A DNA stretch of 64,000 nt from Listeria cossartiae subsp. cayugensis (GTDB lineage: Bacteria; Bacillota; Bacilli; Lactobacillales; Listeriaceae). Location: the NCBI RefSeq assembly GCF_014229095.1, contig NZ_JAARZC010000001.1:744001-808000 (forward strand), in the 5' to 3' direction. Position numbers and translations under genes: made by a program. How positions within the stretch are numbered: position 1 is the first letter of the stretch; the number at the start of each line of letters is the position of its first letter. Under the pieces are notes generated by a model that searched no databases, was not told the DNA's origin, and saw only the letters and a program-made list of their open reading frames with translations. Shown here one piece after another: positions 10,182-18,656 of this stretch.

Positions 10182-11135
10182 ATGCCATCCAAGAAGAAAA
10201 AAATTGTCGTTATCGGCAGAAGCAATTTACAAAATCTCTATATTCATACAGTCCTTTTAAAAAAACTACCTGCTGAGATATACTTAATAGATGACCAAGC
10301 GAAATCGAGTGTGCAAGATTTTGACTATGCGAGCTACTATCATGAAGCGGCCACCATTCATACAGGCACATTCAATGATTGTCGCAATGCGGATATTGTC
10401 GTCTTTTTTCAAGAAGAGCTGTCGAATGCCTCTTTTTCGAGTGAAGATAACGTTACGCTGATTAAAGAAAAAGTGAATAAAATGATGGCGACCGGCTTTC
10501 AAGGGATTGTTTTAGTCGCAACTGCCGAGAGTAATGTCGTTGCCTCATTAATCAAACGTTTTTCCGGCTTACCAGCAAATCAAATTATCACACTTGGTAC
10601 GATGCTTGCGACGTCTTATTTTCAAGTAGAAATTGCTAAATTATTTAAAATCAGCCCGAAAAATGTGCATGGCTATATCATTGGCGATAACTCGGCTGAT
10701 GTTATTCCGGTTTGGAGCAGAGCTTTTCTGGGCGGCAAGCCGATTTTAAGCTATTTAGCCGAAGAACAAAAACGAATCACATCCGACGATCTACAAAATT
10801 TAACGAAAATGATGACAAAGATTCCCGATTTCCCATTTGAAAATAAAGATGGCTGTACTTTCCGTTTCAGTACCGTAACTGTTCTTGCCGAATTAACCGA
10901 AGTCATTTTACGCGATGAAGCAAGCGTTTTAACAGTTGGTGTGGAAGTGAAAGAAGCATACGGATTGGATAAGCTGGTTTTCATTAGTGTTCCGGCCGTC
11001 ATTGGGGCAGAAGGAGTCAGGGAATTACTTGAGTTAAATTTATCCGATGATGAACAAAAAGAATTAAAACAAATCGCCGAAAAAACCACCGAGAAATTGG
11101 ACGTATTGCAACTTAACAAAGGAGGGATTCGTTAA
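10182..11135 (+). CDS. Lactate/malate dehydrogenase-fold protein, probably not an active LDH
   Basis: 317 residues aligning along the LDH fold: N-terminal KKIVVIGRSN strand, IYLIDD acidic end of strand 2, middle ITLGTMLATSYFQ and IIGDNSADVIPVWSRAFLGG. Key LDH features are altered: the glycine-rich loop reads GRSNLQN, the substrate-binding DxxR helix reads ATSYFQV, and the catalytic histidine of GEHGD is absent (GDNSAD). It may be a pseudoenzyme or have a changed substrate. ATG at 10182 follows GAGGAGGAG; upstream in-frame starts lack a site. Its stop overlaps the next start (TAATG). Confidence 0.75.
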   Translation: MPSKKKKIVVIGRSNLQNLYIHTVLLKKLPAEIYLIDDQAKSSVQDFDYASYYHEAATIHTGTFNDCRNADIVVFFQEELSNASFSSEDNVTLIKEKVNKMMATGFQGIVLVATAESNVVASLIKRFSGLPANQIITLGTMLATSYFQVEIAKLFKISPKNVHGYIIGDNSADVIPVWSRAFLGGKPILSYLAEEQKRITSDDLQNLTKMMTKIPDFPFENKDGCTFRFSTVTVLAELTEVILRDEASVLTVGVEVKEAYGLDKLVFISVPAVIGAEGVRELLELNLSDDEQKELKQIAEKTTEKLDVLQLNKGGIR

Positions 11136-11407
11136 TGGAATACAGTTATCCACTAAATCCAGACTGGACAACCGAAGAAATGACGATTGTTGTACAATTT
11201 TTAGAAGCTATTGAACGAGCATATGAAAAAGGTATTGATACGCAAGAACTCAAAGAAAAATATCGCGCGTTTAAACAAGTAGTACCTGCCAAAGGGGAAG
11301 AAAAACGCATCGGAATGGACTTTGAAAATGTGAGCGGCTATTCGGCCTATAGAGTCATGCAACTCGTGAAAAACGCAACTACAAGCAAAATAAAAATGCA
11401 GCCATAA
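11135..11407 (+). CDS. UPF0223 family protein (YktA-like)
   Basis: 90-residue soluble helical protein with the family opening YSYPLNPDWTTEEM and the end GYSAYRVMQLVK. Function unknown. It overlaps the LDH-like gene by one base, so translation is likely coupled. Confidence 0.85.
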   Translation: MEYSYPLNPDWTTEEMTIVVQFLEAIERAYEKGIDTQELKEKYRAFKQVVPAKGEEKRIGMDFENVSGYSAYRVMQLVKNATTSKIKMQP

Positions 11408-11429
11408 TCTAAGAGGAGGAATTTTTTTC

Positions 11430-11960
11430 ATGGATATTAGTCAAATTAAAGCAGAAGTAGTAACACCGGAAGTAGGAATACACGTTGGGGAAGCGTCCGC
11501 ACCAGTTAAAGTAATGTCATTCGTTAACTTACGCTGCCCATTCTGTCGAGAGTGGAACGAAAAATCCCAAGACGTGCTAACAGAATATATTCAAGCAGGA
11601 AAAATCGAATTAATCATTAAACCATTTGATAAAGAAAAAGAATCTCTACAACGCGGCAACGTGACGCATCGTTACTTAGATTACTCTAAACCAGAAGAAA
11701 CGCGCGAAACAATCAATAAAATCTATAGTACACAAGATGAATGGGGTAGCCTAACGCTTCCAGAAGTTGCTACGTATATGGAAACAAAATTAGGATTAAT
11801 CGAACAAGACAACAAAGCCGCATCGGAAAAAATTGTCGCTGAAGCAAACGCGGCCAATGTGGTTTTTGTGCCGACTGTTATAGTTGGTGAACATATTTTT
11901 GATGAGCATATTAGCCCAGAAGAATTACGTGCATTACTTGACGGCGAATTAGCTAAATAA
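11430..11960 (+). CDS. Cytoplasmic thioredoxin-fold DsbA-like protein
   Basis: 176 residues with an N-terminal CPFC active site (VNLRCPFCREW), helical insertion and a cis-proline segment FVPTVIVG, the layout of DsbA/FrnE-like thioredoxin-fold oxidoreductases. No signal peptide, so it is probably cytosolic. The ATG follows AGAGGAGG. It lies 22 bases after the UPF0223 gene and ends the three-gene unit at a strong terminator. Confidence 0.8.
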   Translation: MDISQIKAEVVTPEVGIHVGEASAPVKVMSFVNLRCPFCREWNEKSQDVLTEYIQAGKIELIIKPFDKEKESLQRGNVTHRYLDYSKPEETRETINKIYSTQDEWGSLTLPEVATYMETKLGLIEQDNKAASEKIVAEANAANVVFVPTVIVGEHIFDEHISPEELRALLDGELAK

Positions 11961-12010
11961 AAAAAGCGAATGTATTAACCTAAAAATCTTAGGTAATACA
12001 TTCGCTTTTT
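11961..12010. terminator. Long bidirectional terminator
   Basis: About 22 paired bases (11961-11983 with 11989-12010, one bulge) ending in T5 on the plus strand and A-rich on the other; it separates the thioredoxin-fold gene from convergent corA. Confidence 0.95.
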
Positions 12011-12018
12011 GCTTCTCT

Positions 12019-12963
12019 TTAAAAGAATTTCCTACGCCAGAAGACAATCGCAAGTGCCCCGGCAATTCCGAAAGCAAAACCAAGCGTAAGCATCCAAGCC
12101 ATTGGTGTGTCCATAAACGGTAATTTTACGTTCATCCCGTAAAAACTAAACACCATTGTCGGAATCGTCAAGATGATAGTAAAAGAAGTAAGGAATTTCA
12201 TCACGATATTCATATTATTGGAGATAATCGAAGCATACGCATCCATCATTCCACTTAAAATATTCGAATGAACTTCCGCCATTTCGATACCTTGACGATT
12301 TTCGATAATAACATCTTCTAGTAAATCTTGATCTTCCTCGTACATTTTAACGATATTTTGACGCATCATTTTATCCAGTACGACTTTATTGGATTTAAGG
12401 GCAGTAACAAAGTAAACCAAACTTTTTTCAATCCCCATCAAATCATATAGTTGCTTATTTTTCATGGATTCATGTAATTCTTTTTCGATTTCATCTGTTT
12501 GGCGATTCAAGCGTTTTAAGTGACGCAAGAACGTAGTCGAAATCATGTATAAAATTTGTAAAGCGAACCGTGTTTTCATATGTGTATAAAAACCTTTAAT
12601 TCGGTTCCGAATAAATGACTGTACAATAGAAGAATCAATCGTACAAATCGTAATAAAATAGTCTTTTGTAATAATTATCCCCATCGGAATGGTTTCAAAT
12701 GAAGCGTAATGAATGTCGTCTTCATCAACTACCGGAAAGTCACAGACAATTAAAACGGAATCAGAATCGTCATCGCGTTCAATCCGGGCGCTTTCATCTT
12801 TATCGAGTGGGTCTTCTAAGAACTCCAAAGGGATTTCGTAGTTATCGGCAATTTTGTTAATTTCTTCAGAAGTTGGTGCAACGATGTTAATCCAGCAATT
12901 GCGTGTTACTTCTTCTAATTCAATTAGTTTGCCGTTTTCATCTGATTTGAAAATTTGATGCAT
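12019..12963 (-). CDS. corA: CorA-family divalent cation transporter
   Basis: 314 residues: large N-terminal cytoplasmic domain, long helix, and two C-terminal membrane helices with the signature YGMN between them (YGMNVKLPF); basic end WRRKFF. It imports Mg2+ or related divalent ions as a pentamer. The ATG is preceded by AAAGGAGG. A 35-codon small ORF ends 17 bases upstream on the same strand. Confidence 0.93.
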   Translation of the reverse strand: MHQIFKSDENGKLIELEEVTRNCWINIVAPTSEEINKIADNYEIPLEFLEDPLDKDESARIERDDDSDSVLIVCDFPVVDEDDIHYASFETIPMGIIITKDYFITICTIDSSIVQSFIRNRIKGFYTHMKTRFALQILYMISTTFLRHLKRLNRQTDEIEKELHESMKNKQLYDLMGIEKSLVYFVTALKSNKVVLDKMMRQNIVKMYEEDQDLLEDVIIENRQGIEMAEVHSNILSGMMDAYASIISNNMNIVMKFLTSFTIILTIPTMVFSFYGMNVKLPFMDTPMAWMLTLGFAFGIAGALAIVFWRRKFF

Positions 12964-12980
12964 GCTTTTTACCTCCTTTT

Positions 12981-13088
12981 TTAACAGGTAAATTTCACGC
13001 GGTTAGAGTTTCGTTCCCGTGAAAAATCACCTGTATGAATACTTCGATGTGGACCAGGGTCACTTGCTGTTTGCTGCTCCTTTTTCAC
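12981..13088 (-). CDS. Small ORF of 35 codons directly upstream of corA
   Basis: GTG start at 13088, preceded by AAGGAG, reading MKKEQQTASDPGPHRSIHTG and ending in RVKFTC before TAA at 12981. The peptide is basic and hydrophilic. It ends 17 bases before corA, in the same direction, and fills most of the 200-base gap. It may be a real small protein or a leader peptide affecting corA; I recognise no family. Confidence 0.5.
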   Translation of the reverse strand: MKKEQQTASDPGPHRSIHTGDFSRERNSNRVKFTC

Positions 13089-13163
13089 GTTCCTCAACTC
13101 CTTCAAACCATAGTAATTCACAACTCTACCATTATACCTAGATTATAGTCATTTGTACATCTT

Positions 13164-13778
13164 TTATTGAAGGGCAGCTTTATAGAGCGGAATGAGCTCA
13201 TCTAGCACCATTTCTGCCTCATTAATAAAGTCTTTACCAGGGGACAAATGATTATCGTCAGGTAGATAAATTTTCCCAACTAAAAATTCGCCTTTTTTCA
13301 CATCACGGAACCGATTGAGTGTTGCCTCTAGTTGTCCGTCGTGCACAGGATACGTTTTTTCTTCCGTATGGTCTGGTGAAATGGCAAAGTTGTCCGGTAA
13401 ATCAGCCAGTAATTTCTTTTCTTTCAAAAAGCGATTGGCAATTTTGGCACTTTCTTCATTTTCGTAAATAAAAGCGAGCCAAATGAATAAATAATTATCA
13501 AATAGTCCAACTTGAAAATGAGGGTGTTTTTTATAACCACGTTTATCATGGCAGATCGCTAGCCACGTACTTTCTGGCGGATTCACTGAACGTCTTTGGT
13601 GACGAGCAATATGTAAAAACATTTCATCGCCAAGTTTGGCACTTAAATAAGTAGTTAATTCTTCCCCAACAGCTTTAAATTTCGGTTGGATATCACTTTG
13701 AATTCCGGCCATACGCGCATCAAGCCCAGGAATTTGCATTGTTTTAAAATCTTTCTTACTAAACCCTTTAAAAGTCAT
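13164..13778 (-). CDS. UPF0637 / DUF1054 family protein (YktB-like)
   Basis: 204 residues starting MTFKGFSKKDFKTMQI, typical of the YktB family of Firmicutes; function unknown. I use the ATG at 13778, preceded by TAGGAGG. The open frame extends upstream to 13910 but that part is promoter-like and crosses the divergent gene start. Divergent from the inositol monophosphatase-like gene. Confidence 0.88.
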   Translation of the reverse strand: MTFKGFSKKDFKTMQIPGLDARMAGIQSDIQPKFKAVGEELTTYLSAKLGDEMFLHIARHQRRSVNPPESTWLAICHDKRGYKKHPHFQVGLFDNYLFIWLAFIYENEESAKIANRFLKEKKLLADLPDNFAISPDHTEEKTYPVHDGQLEATLNRFRDVKKGEFLVGKIYLPDDNHLSPGKDFINEAEMVLDELIPLYKAALQ

Positions 13779-13908
13779 CTGTTTTCCTCCTAATTTTGCA
13801 TATAGTTTCATTATACGGAAGTTAAGTTCTAAGTGAAAGAATCTTGTTCTATTCAGATAATTCATTTTTGTGATAAAATAAACAAAAAGAGTGCGAAGAG
13901 GTGTGTGC

Positions 13909-14682
13909 ATGGACAGTGAAAAAATAGATTATTTAGCAAGGTTATGGATTATGGAAGCCGCGGCAAAAATCAAACAATCTTTTAAAGAAACATTAGATAT
14001 TGATGTAAAATCCGGCCGAAATGATTTAGTAACTAATATGGATAAAGAGACAGAAGCTTTTTTTGTTAAGCAAATTAAAGAACATTTTTCAGATCATCGT
14101 TTATTTGGTGAAGAAGGTATGGCAGCTGACGTAACGGATTTAAATGGGGTTGTTTGGATTCTAGATCCGATTGATGGGACGCTTAATTTTGTCGAACAGC
14201 AGCGCGATTTTGCGATTTCCCTTGCCGTGTATGAAGATGGGGTAGGACGGCTTGCTTATATTTATGATGTATCGCGCGATGAACTATATTTCGGGGAAAA
14301 AGGAAAAGGGGCAACAGTAAACGGTAGAACGATTCCTAACATTGATCCGGCTGTCGACCTAGAAGATGCCCTTTTAATTGCTAACATGAGTGTAACCCGG
14401 AAATTTCCAACGATGTGGGAGGCAGTCAAAGTTTCTCGAGGCTTGCGTCTACACGGTGCGGCGTCCCTAGAATATATGGATGTTGCCACAGGACGAGCAG
14501 GCGCATATCTTTCAGCTAATTTAGCTCCGTGGGATATTGCGGCTGGAAAAATTATTGTCGAAGAATTAGGCGGAACAGTGACGAGACTTAATGGCGAAAA
14601 AATCAATATGTTAGAAAAAGGAAGTTCGATCGTAGCTGCACCAAAAATTCACCAAACCTTATTAGATAACTACCTGCCTTAA
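13909..14682 (+). CDS. suhB: Inositol monophosphatase family protein (SuhB-like)
   Basis: 257-residue Mg2+-dependent phosphatase. Metal sites are visible: GEEG, WILDPIDGTLNF and the C-terminal WDIAAG. The true substrate (inositol phosphate, PAP or another) cannot be told from sequence. ATG at 13909 preceded by GAAGAGGTG. Located just before typA, as in related Firmicutes. Confidence 0.9.
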   Translation: MDSEKIDYLARLWIMEAAAKIKQSFKETLDIDVKSGRNDLVTNMDKETEAFFVKQIKEHFSDHRLFGEEGMAADVTDLNGVVWILDPIDGTLNFVEQQRDFAISLAVYEDGVGRLAYIYDVSRDELYFGEKGKGATVNGRTIPNIDPAVDLEDALLIANMSVTRKFPTMWEAVKVSRGLRLHGAASLEYMDVATGRAGAYLSANLAPWDIAAGKIIVEELGGTVTRLNGEKINMLEKGSSIVAAPKIHQTLLDNYLP

Positions 14683-14728
14683 AGAAAGCGCTCAACATAA
14701 AAAAAGTTATTTTCAGAAAATAAAAATC

Positions 14729-14757
14729 GTGCCAAATGCGCTTAGCTATGCTATAAT
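14729..14757 (+). promoter_or_regulatory. Extended -10 promoter of typA
   Basis: GTGCCA, 17-base spacer, TGCTATAAT (TG extension plus perfect -10 at 14752-14757). Confidence 0.65.
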
Positions 14758-14790
14758 AGGTAAGTTGATTTAAACGAGACGATAGCGACG

Positions 14791-14814
14791 GAGGAAAATA
14801 AATCTATTTTCCTC
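14791..14814 (+). promoter_or_regulatory. Hairpin in the typA leader
   Basis: Perfect 10-bp stem GAGGAAAATA/TATTTTCCTC with a 4-base loop, followed by TTTCTTTT. It looks like a weak attenuator-type terminator between the typA promoter and its start. Confidence 0.55.
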
Positions 14815-14873
14815 TTTCTTTTGGCTAATCTTCACGATAAATGTTTGGATTTTTAATTTAGGAGGAAACAAGA

Positions 14874-16712
14874 TTGAATTTAAGAAATGATATTCGTAAT
14901 GTAGCAATTATTGCCCACGTTGACCATGGTAAAACAACACTAGTAGACCAATTATTACGCCAGTCAGGCACATTCCGCGACAATGAAACAGTTGCAGAAC
15001 GCGCAATGGACAACAATGATTTAGAAAGAGAGCGCGGTATTACAATTTTAGCGAAAAATACAGCGATTAAGTATGAAGATACACGTGTAAACATCATGGA
15101 TACACCTGGACACGCCGATTTCGGTGGAGAAGTAGAACGTATCATGAAAATGGTTGACGGTGTTCTTTTAGTAGTGGACGCGTATGAAGGTACGATGCCT
15201 CAAACACGTTTTGTACTAAAAAAAGCACTAGAACAAAACCTAACACCAATCGTTGTAGTAAACAAAATTGACCGTGACTTTGCTCGCCCAGAAGAAGTTG
15301 TTGATGAAGTATTAGAATTATTCATCGAACTTGGTGCGAACGACGATCAATTAGAATTCCCAGTTGTTTATGCTTCTGCAATCAACGGAACTTCAAGCTA
15401 CGATTCCGATCCAGCAGAACAAAAAGAAACAATGAAACCACTTTTAGACACTATTATCGAACATATTCCAGCTCCAGTTGATAATAGCGACGAACCATTA
15501 CAATTCCAAGTGTCATTACTTGATTATAATGACTATGTAGGTCGTATCGGTATTGGCCGTGTATTCCGCGGAACAATGCACGTAGGACAAACAGTTGCCT
15601 TAATTAAACTAGACGGTACAGTAAAACAATTCCGTGTAACAAAAATGTTCGGTTTCTTCGGACTAAAACGTGAAGAAATCAAAGAAGCAAAAGCTGGTGA
15701 CTTAGTAGCACTAGCAGGTATGGAAGACATTTTCGTTGGTGAAACAGTAACACCATTTGATCACCAAGAAGCACTTCCACTTTTACGTATCGATGAGCCA
15801 ACACTACAAATGACTTTCGTTACAAACAACAGTCCTTTCGCTGGTCGTGAAGGTAAACACGTAACAAGCCGTAAAATTGAAGAACGCTTACTTGCGGAAC
15901 TTCAAACAGACGTATCCTTACGCGTAGAGCCGACTGCTTCCCCAGATGCTTGGGTAGTTTCAGGTCGTGGTGAGCTTCATTTATCTATCCTGATTGAAAC
16001 AATGCGTCGTGAAGGTTACGAACTACAAGTTTCTAAACCAGAAGTAATCATCCGTGAAATTGATGGCGTGAAATGTGAACCAGTAGAAGACGTTCAAATT
16101 GATACTCCAGAAGAATTCATGGGTTCAGTTATTGAATCTATCAGCCAACGTAAAGGCGAAATGAAAAACATGATTAACGACGGCAATGGCCAAGTTCGTT
16201 TACAATTCATGGTTCCAGCTCGTGGCTTAATCGGTTATACAACTGATTTCCTTTCAATGACTCGTGGTTATGGTATTATCAACCATACATTCGATAGCTA
16301 CCAACCAATCCAAAAAGGACGCGTTGGTGGACGTAGCCGTGGTGTTCTTGTATCCATGGAAACAGGTAAATCTACTACTTACGGAACAATGCAAGTAGAA
16401 GACCGTGGTACTATTTTCGTAGAGCCAGGTACTGATATTTACGAAGGTATGATCGTTGGGGAAAACAACCGTGAAGGCGATATCGCTGTAAACATTGTTA
16501 AAGCAAAACAAATGACTAACATTCGTTCTGCAAACAAAGACCAAACAAACGTAATCAAAAAACCTCGTCACTTATCACTAGAAGAATCATTAGAATTCCT
16601 AAACGAAGATGAGTACTGTGAAGTAACTCCAGAATCCATCCGTTTACGTAAAAAAATTCTAAATAAAAACGAACGTGAAAAAGCAGCAAAACGTTCAAAA
16701 ACTGCTGAATAA
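14874..16712 (+). CDS. typA: Translational GTPase TypA/BipA
   Basis: 612 residues, ribosome-associated GTPase involved in 50S assembly and stress growth. G1 AHVDHGKTT (14-22), G2 around RERGITI, G3 DTPGHADF, G4 NKID; EF-G-like domains III and V follow, with the family-specific C-terminal domain ending in a Lys-rich tail. It starts with TTG at 14874, preceded by TAGGAGG; no ATG fits. Strong codon bias. Confidence 0.97.
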   Translation: MNLRNDIRNVAIIAHVDHGKTTLVDQLLRQSGTFRDNETVAERAMDNNDLERERGITILAKNTAIKYEDTRVNIMDTPGHADFGGEVERIMKMVDGVLLVVDAYEGTMPQTRFVLKKALEQNLTPIVVVNKIDRDFARPEEVVDEVLELFIELGANDDQLEFPVVYASAINGTSSYDSDPAEQKETMKPLLDTIIEHIPAPVDNSDEPLQFQVSLLDYNDYVGRIGIGRVFRGTMHVGQTVALIKLDGTVKQFRVTKMFGFFGLKREEIKEAKAGDLVALAGMEDIFVGETVTPFDHQEALPLLRIDEPTLQMTFVTNNSPFAGREGKHVTSRKIEERLLAELQTDVSLRVEPTASPDAWVVSGRGELHLSILIETMRREGYELQVSKPEVIIREIDGVKCEPVEDVQIDTPEEFMGSVIESISQRKGEMKNMINDGNGQVRLQFMVPARGLIGYTTDFLSMTRGYGIINHTFDSYQPIQKGRVGGRSRGVLVSMETGKSTTYGTMQVEDRGTIFVEPGTDIYEGMIVGENNREGDIAVNIVKAKQMTNIRSANKDQTNVIKKPRHLSLEESLEFLNEDEYCEVTPESIRLRKKILNKNEREKAAKRSKTAE

Positions 16713-16725
16713 GTAACTTACAAAT

Positions 16726-16783
16726 AAGGCCAGATAGTTTTTAAGAGATATCACTATCCTTTAAAAACTATTTGGCCTTTTTA
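16726..16783 (+). terminator. Terminator of typA
   Basis: About 17 paired bases (16726-16743 with 16760-16779) and a run of T. Confidence 0.9.
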
Positions 16784-16887
16784 TGCTTTGTTTTGCTAGA
16801 AAAGGGAATAAAATAATGTATTTGTAACACTATTGTAATATGAGCAGCTATTTGGTATATTAGAAGTAAGTAGAAAAGGTGGTTAGT

Positions 16888-17733
16888 ATGATGAAAAAAC
16901 GTATAATTATTCTCGCAGTATTAGTGGTACTTCTTATCGGGGGCGTTGTAGTCGGTGTTTATGCAAATGGAAATTCTGCAAAAGACAACGAACCGAAAAC
17001 AACAGCTAAAAAAACCACATCTACACCAAAGAAAACAACCGACACGAAGAAAACCGAACCAACAAAAGATTCCGTAACAGATGATAAAGGTGTAGTCACA
17101 AAAGGAAGCTCTGATGTAGAAAAAAACGCACCAGCAAAAAGCAATGGTAGTTCGACAGATACATCGACACCAGCCTTTTCGTTATCTGCCACAGGATTCA
17201 AAACATCCAATGTATCTTCTGTTCTAGGTGGTACAGTCACAACAACTTATTTATCAAGTTCTCCTTCATTTGAAAAAATCTTTGAGTATTTAACCATTGA
17301 AGTCAATCAATACAAAGTAGAACATGTTGTTGGAGCTAACAAATCAGTTAGTGCCAGTAATCCAGAAAGTTATTTAGCAAACAAAAATGGCTATGTTATC
17401 ACATTAGACATCTCCATTAAAAATACGTCCTCTAAAGATAAAATGTATAAAGCAGACCAAATTACACTAGTTGGCGCCAATGAATTCGTTGGAGGAAGCC
17501 TAGATAATTTTGTTCCTTCTAATTTCCATCTTATCGGAAGTAAAGCTGATCCAAACATTTTCACCGCTGGAAAAACAGCTCGTGGACTATTAACTTTCAC
17601 AATGACAGAAGATGTATACAACGATTTAGCAGCTGACTCAAAAATCGGCGTTCCAAATCCTGACAAATTTGATGCAAGCGTTTCTGCAGCTAATGCAGGC
17701 GATGACGTTGTTGTTAGCTTCCCAGTAAAATAG
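16888..17733 (+). CDS. Secreted or membrane-anchored protein, DUF5068/DUF4352-like
   Basis: 281 residues: basic MMKKR start, a hydrophobic segment (about 6-27) ending in VYANG, a Lys/Thr/Ser-rich linker of about 65 residues, then a beta-rich domain containing VITLDISIKNTSSKDKMY, a pattern seen in extracellular immunoglobulin-like DUF4352/DUF5068 proteins. There is no lipobox cysteine. Function unknown. ATG at 16888 follows AAAGGTGG. Single gene between terminators. Confidence 0.7.
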   Translation: MMKKRIIILAVLVVLLIGGVVVGVYANGNSAKDNEPKTTAKKTTSTPKKTTDTKKTEPTKDSVTDDKGVVTKGSSDVEKNAPAKSNGSSTDTSTPAFSLSATGFKTSNVSSVLGGTVTTTYLSSSPSFEKIFEYLTIEVNQYKVEHVVGANKSVSASNPESYLANKNGYVITLDISIKNTSSKDKMYKADQITLVGANEFVGGSLDNFVPSNFHLIGSKADPNIFTAGKTARGLLTFTMTEDVYNDLAADSKIGVPNPDKFDASVSAANAGDDVVVSFPVK

Positions 17734-17766
17734 AAAAAATCCGCCCATTCAACGGGCGGATTTTTT
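17734..17766. terminator. Bidirectional terminator
   Basis: AAAAAATCCGCCC (17734-17746) pairs perfectly with GGGCGGATTTTTT (17754-17766); shared by the secreted-protein gene and the convergent ylaI-like gene. Confidence 0.93.
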
Positions 17767-17995
17767 ATTTTGCATTACCTTCTATTAAATTCTTTAACTC
17801 GCTATTCGACATTACTACTGGTTTATGAAAATTGAAATGGCCAGAATTAACGCGACTGATAGTATTAATAGCTACTCGATGTTCACATTCAGGACATAAA
17901 TACATTCTAATAGGTTTATTGCGTAATTGTTTCGTTTTAAATTCGCGATTGTCTAGTTCATCTACACTTTCGCATAAGATACATTTTGCCTTCAA
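17765..17995 (-). CDS. YlaI-like small zinc-ribbon protein (DUF2197)
   Basis: 76 residues with two CxxC pairs (CILC near the N-terminus, CPEC after about 30 residues), predicting one zinc. It starts with TTG at 17995, five bases after GAGGTGAAG. Family function unknown. Confidence 0.8.
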   Translation of the reverse strand: MKAKCILCESVDELDNREFKTKQLRNKPIRMYLCPECEHRVAINTISRVNSGHFNFHKPVVMSNSELKNLIEGNAK

Positions 17996-18084
17996 TTTAT
18001 CTTCACCTCACACAAGTATTATAGCATGATTATCAAAAAAGGCGAGTAAAAGTGAATTTTTCAAAAATTTTAGTTCAATCGTGC

Positions 18085-18112
18085 TTGCGTGCCTTTCAAA
18101 TTATGCTATACT
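18085..18112 (+). promoter_or_regulatory. Promoter upstream of the ylaN-like gene
   Basis: TTGCGT, 16-base spacer, TGCTATACT (extended -10, 18104-18112). A small CTTGAG/CTCAAG hairpin follows in the leader. Confidence 0.6.
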
Positions 18113-18199
18113 ATTATTATCTAGTATTAACTTTTGCTTGAGGTTTTTCTCAAGATGAAAATAAAGCGCTATTCTTGGCGTATGATAGGGGGTTCTGTG

Positions 18200-18481
18200 A
18201 TGGCAAACAAAAAGATAGATCACAGAGAAGAGGCAGTGGAGCTTTTAAAACAAGACGCAAAACGCATCTTACAGTTGATTAAAGTCCAAATGGATAATCT
18301 AACATTACCGCAATGTCCAGCATATGAGGAAGTTCTTGATACACAAATGTATGGTTTATCACGTGAAATCAACTTTGCAACCCGCCTAGGATTAATCGAA
18401 CCAGAAGAAGGCAAGAAACTAATGTCTACTCTGGAAAAAGAATTGTCCGCTTTACATGAACTGTCCATGAGTAAAAAATAA
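18200..18481 (+). CDS. ylaN: YlaN family protein
   Basis: 93-residue helical protein with the family sequence [19 protein letters not shown]. In Staphylococcus and Bacillus YlaN has been linked to iron homeostasis and Fur. I use the ATG at 18200 after ATAGGGGG; the 22 extra upstream codons are leader. Ends at a terminator before ftsW. Confidence 0.88.
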   Translation: MANKKIDHREEAVELLKQDAKRILQLIKVQMDNLTLPQCPAYEEVLDTQMYGLSREINFATRLGLIEPEEGKKLMSTLEKELSALHELSMSKK

Positions 18482-18492
18482 TGAATCAATTG

Positions 18493-18527
18493 AAAAGATG
18501 TCTGATTTTTTCTGACATCTTTTTTTG
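18493..18527 (+). terminator. Terminator of the ylaN-like gene
   Basis: AAAAGATGTC (18493-18502) pairs with GACATCTTTT (18514-18523), followed by T-run. Confidence 0.88.
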
Positions 18528-18656
18528 TTTGGTAGGAAAAAGGCTAAAAATGAGTCAAAAGAAGGAGGCGATTCTTCTTTTCATTTGAAGGTCTTTTCCT
18601 TTATAATAGAAAGAATAGAAAACAAGATGGGATAATAACTTCTCAGGGATTGGAAG

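Noticed and set aside
12964-13163. M-box type magnesium riboswitch before corA
   Set aside because: The region lacks the conserved M-box segments I know and is mostly occupied by the 35-codon ORF.
16254-16571. 105-codon minus-strand frame inside typA
   Set aside because: Antisense shadow of a strongly biased, well-identified gene.
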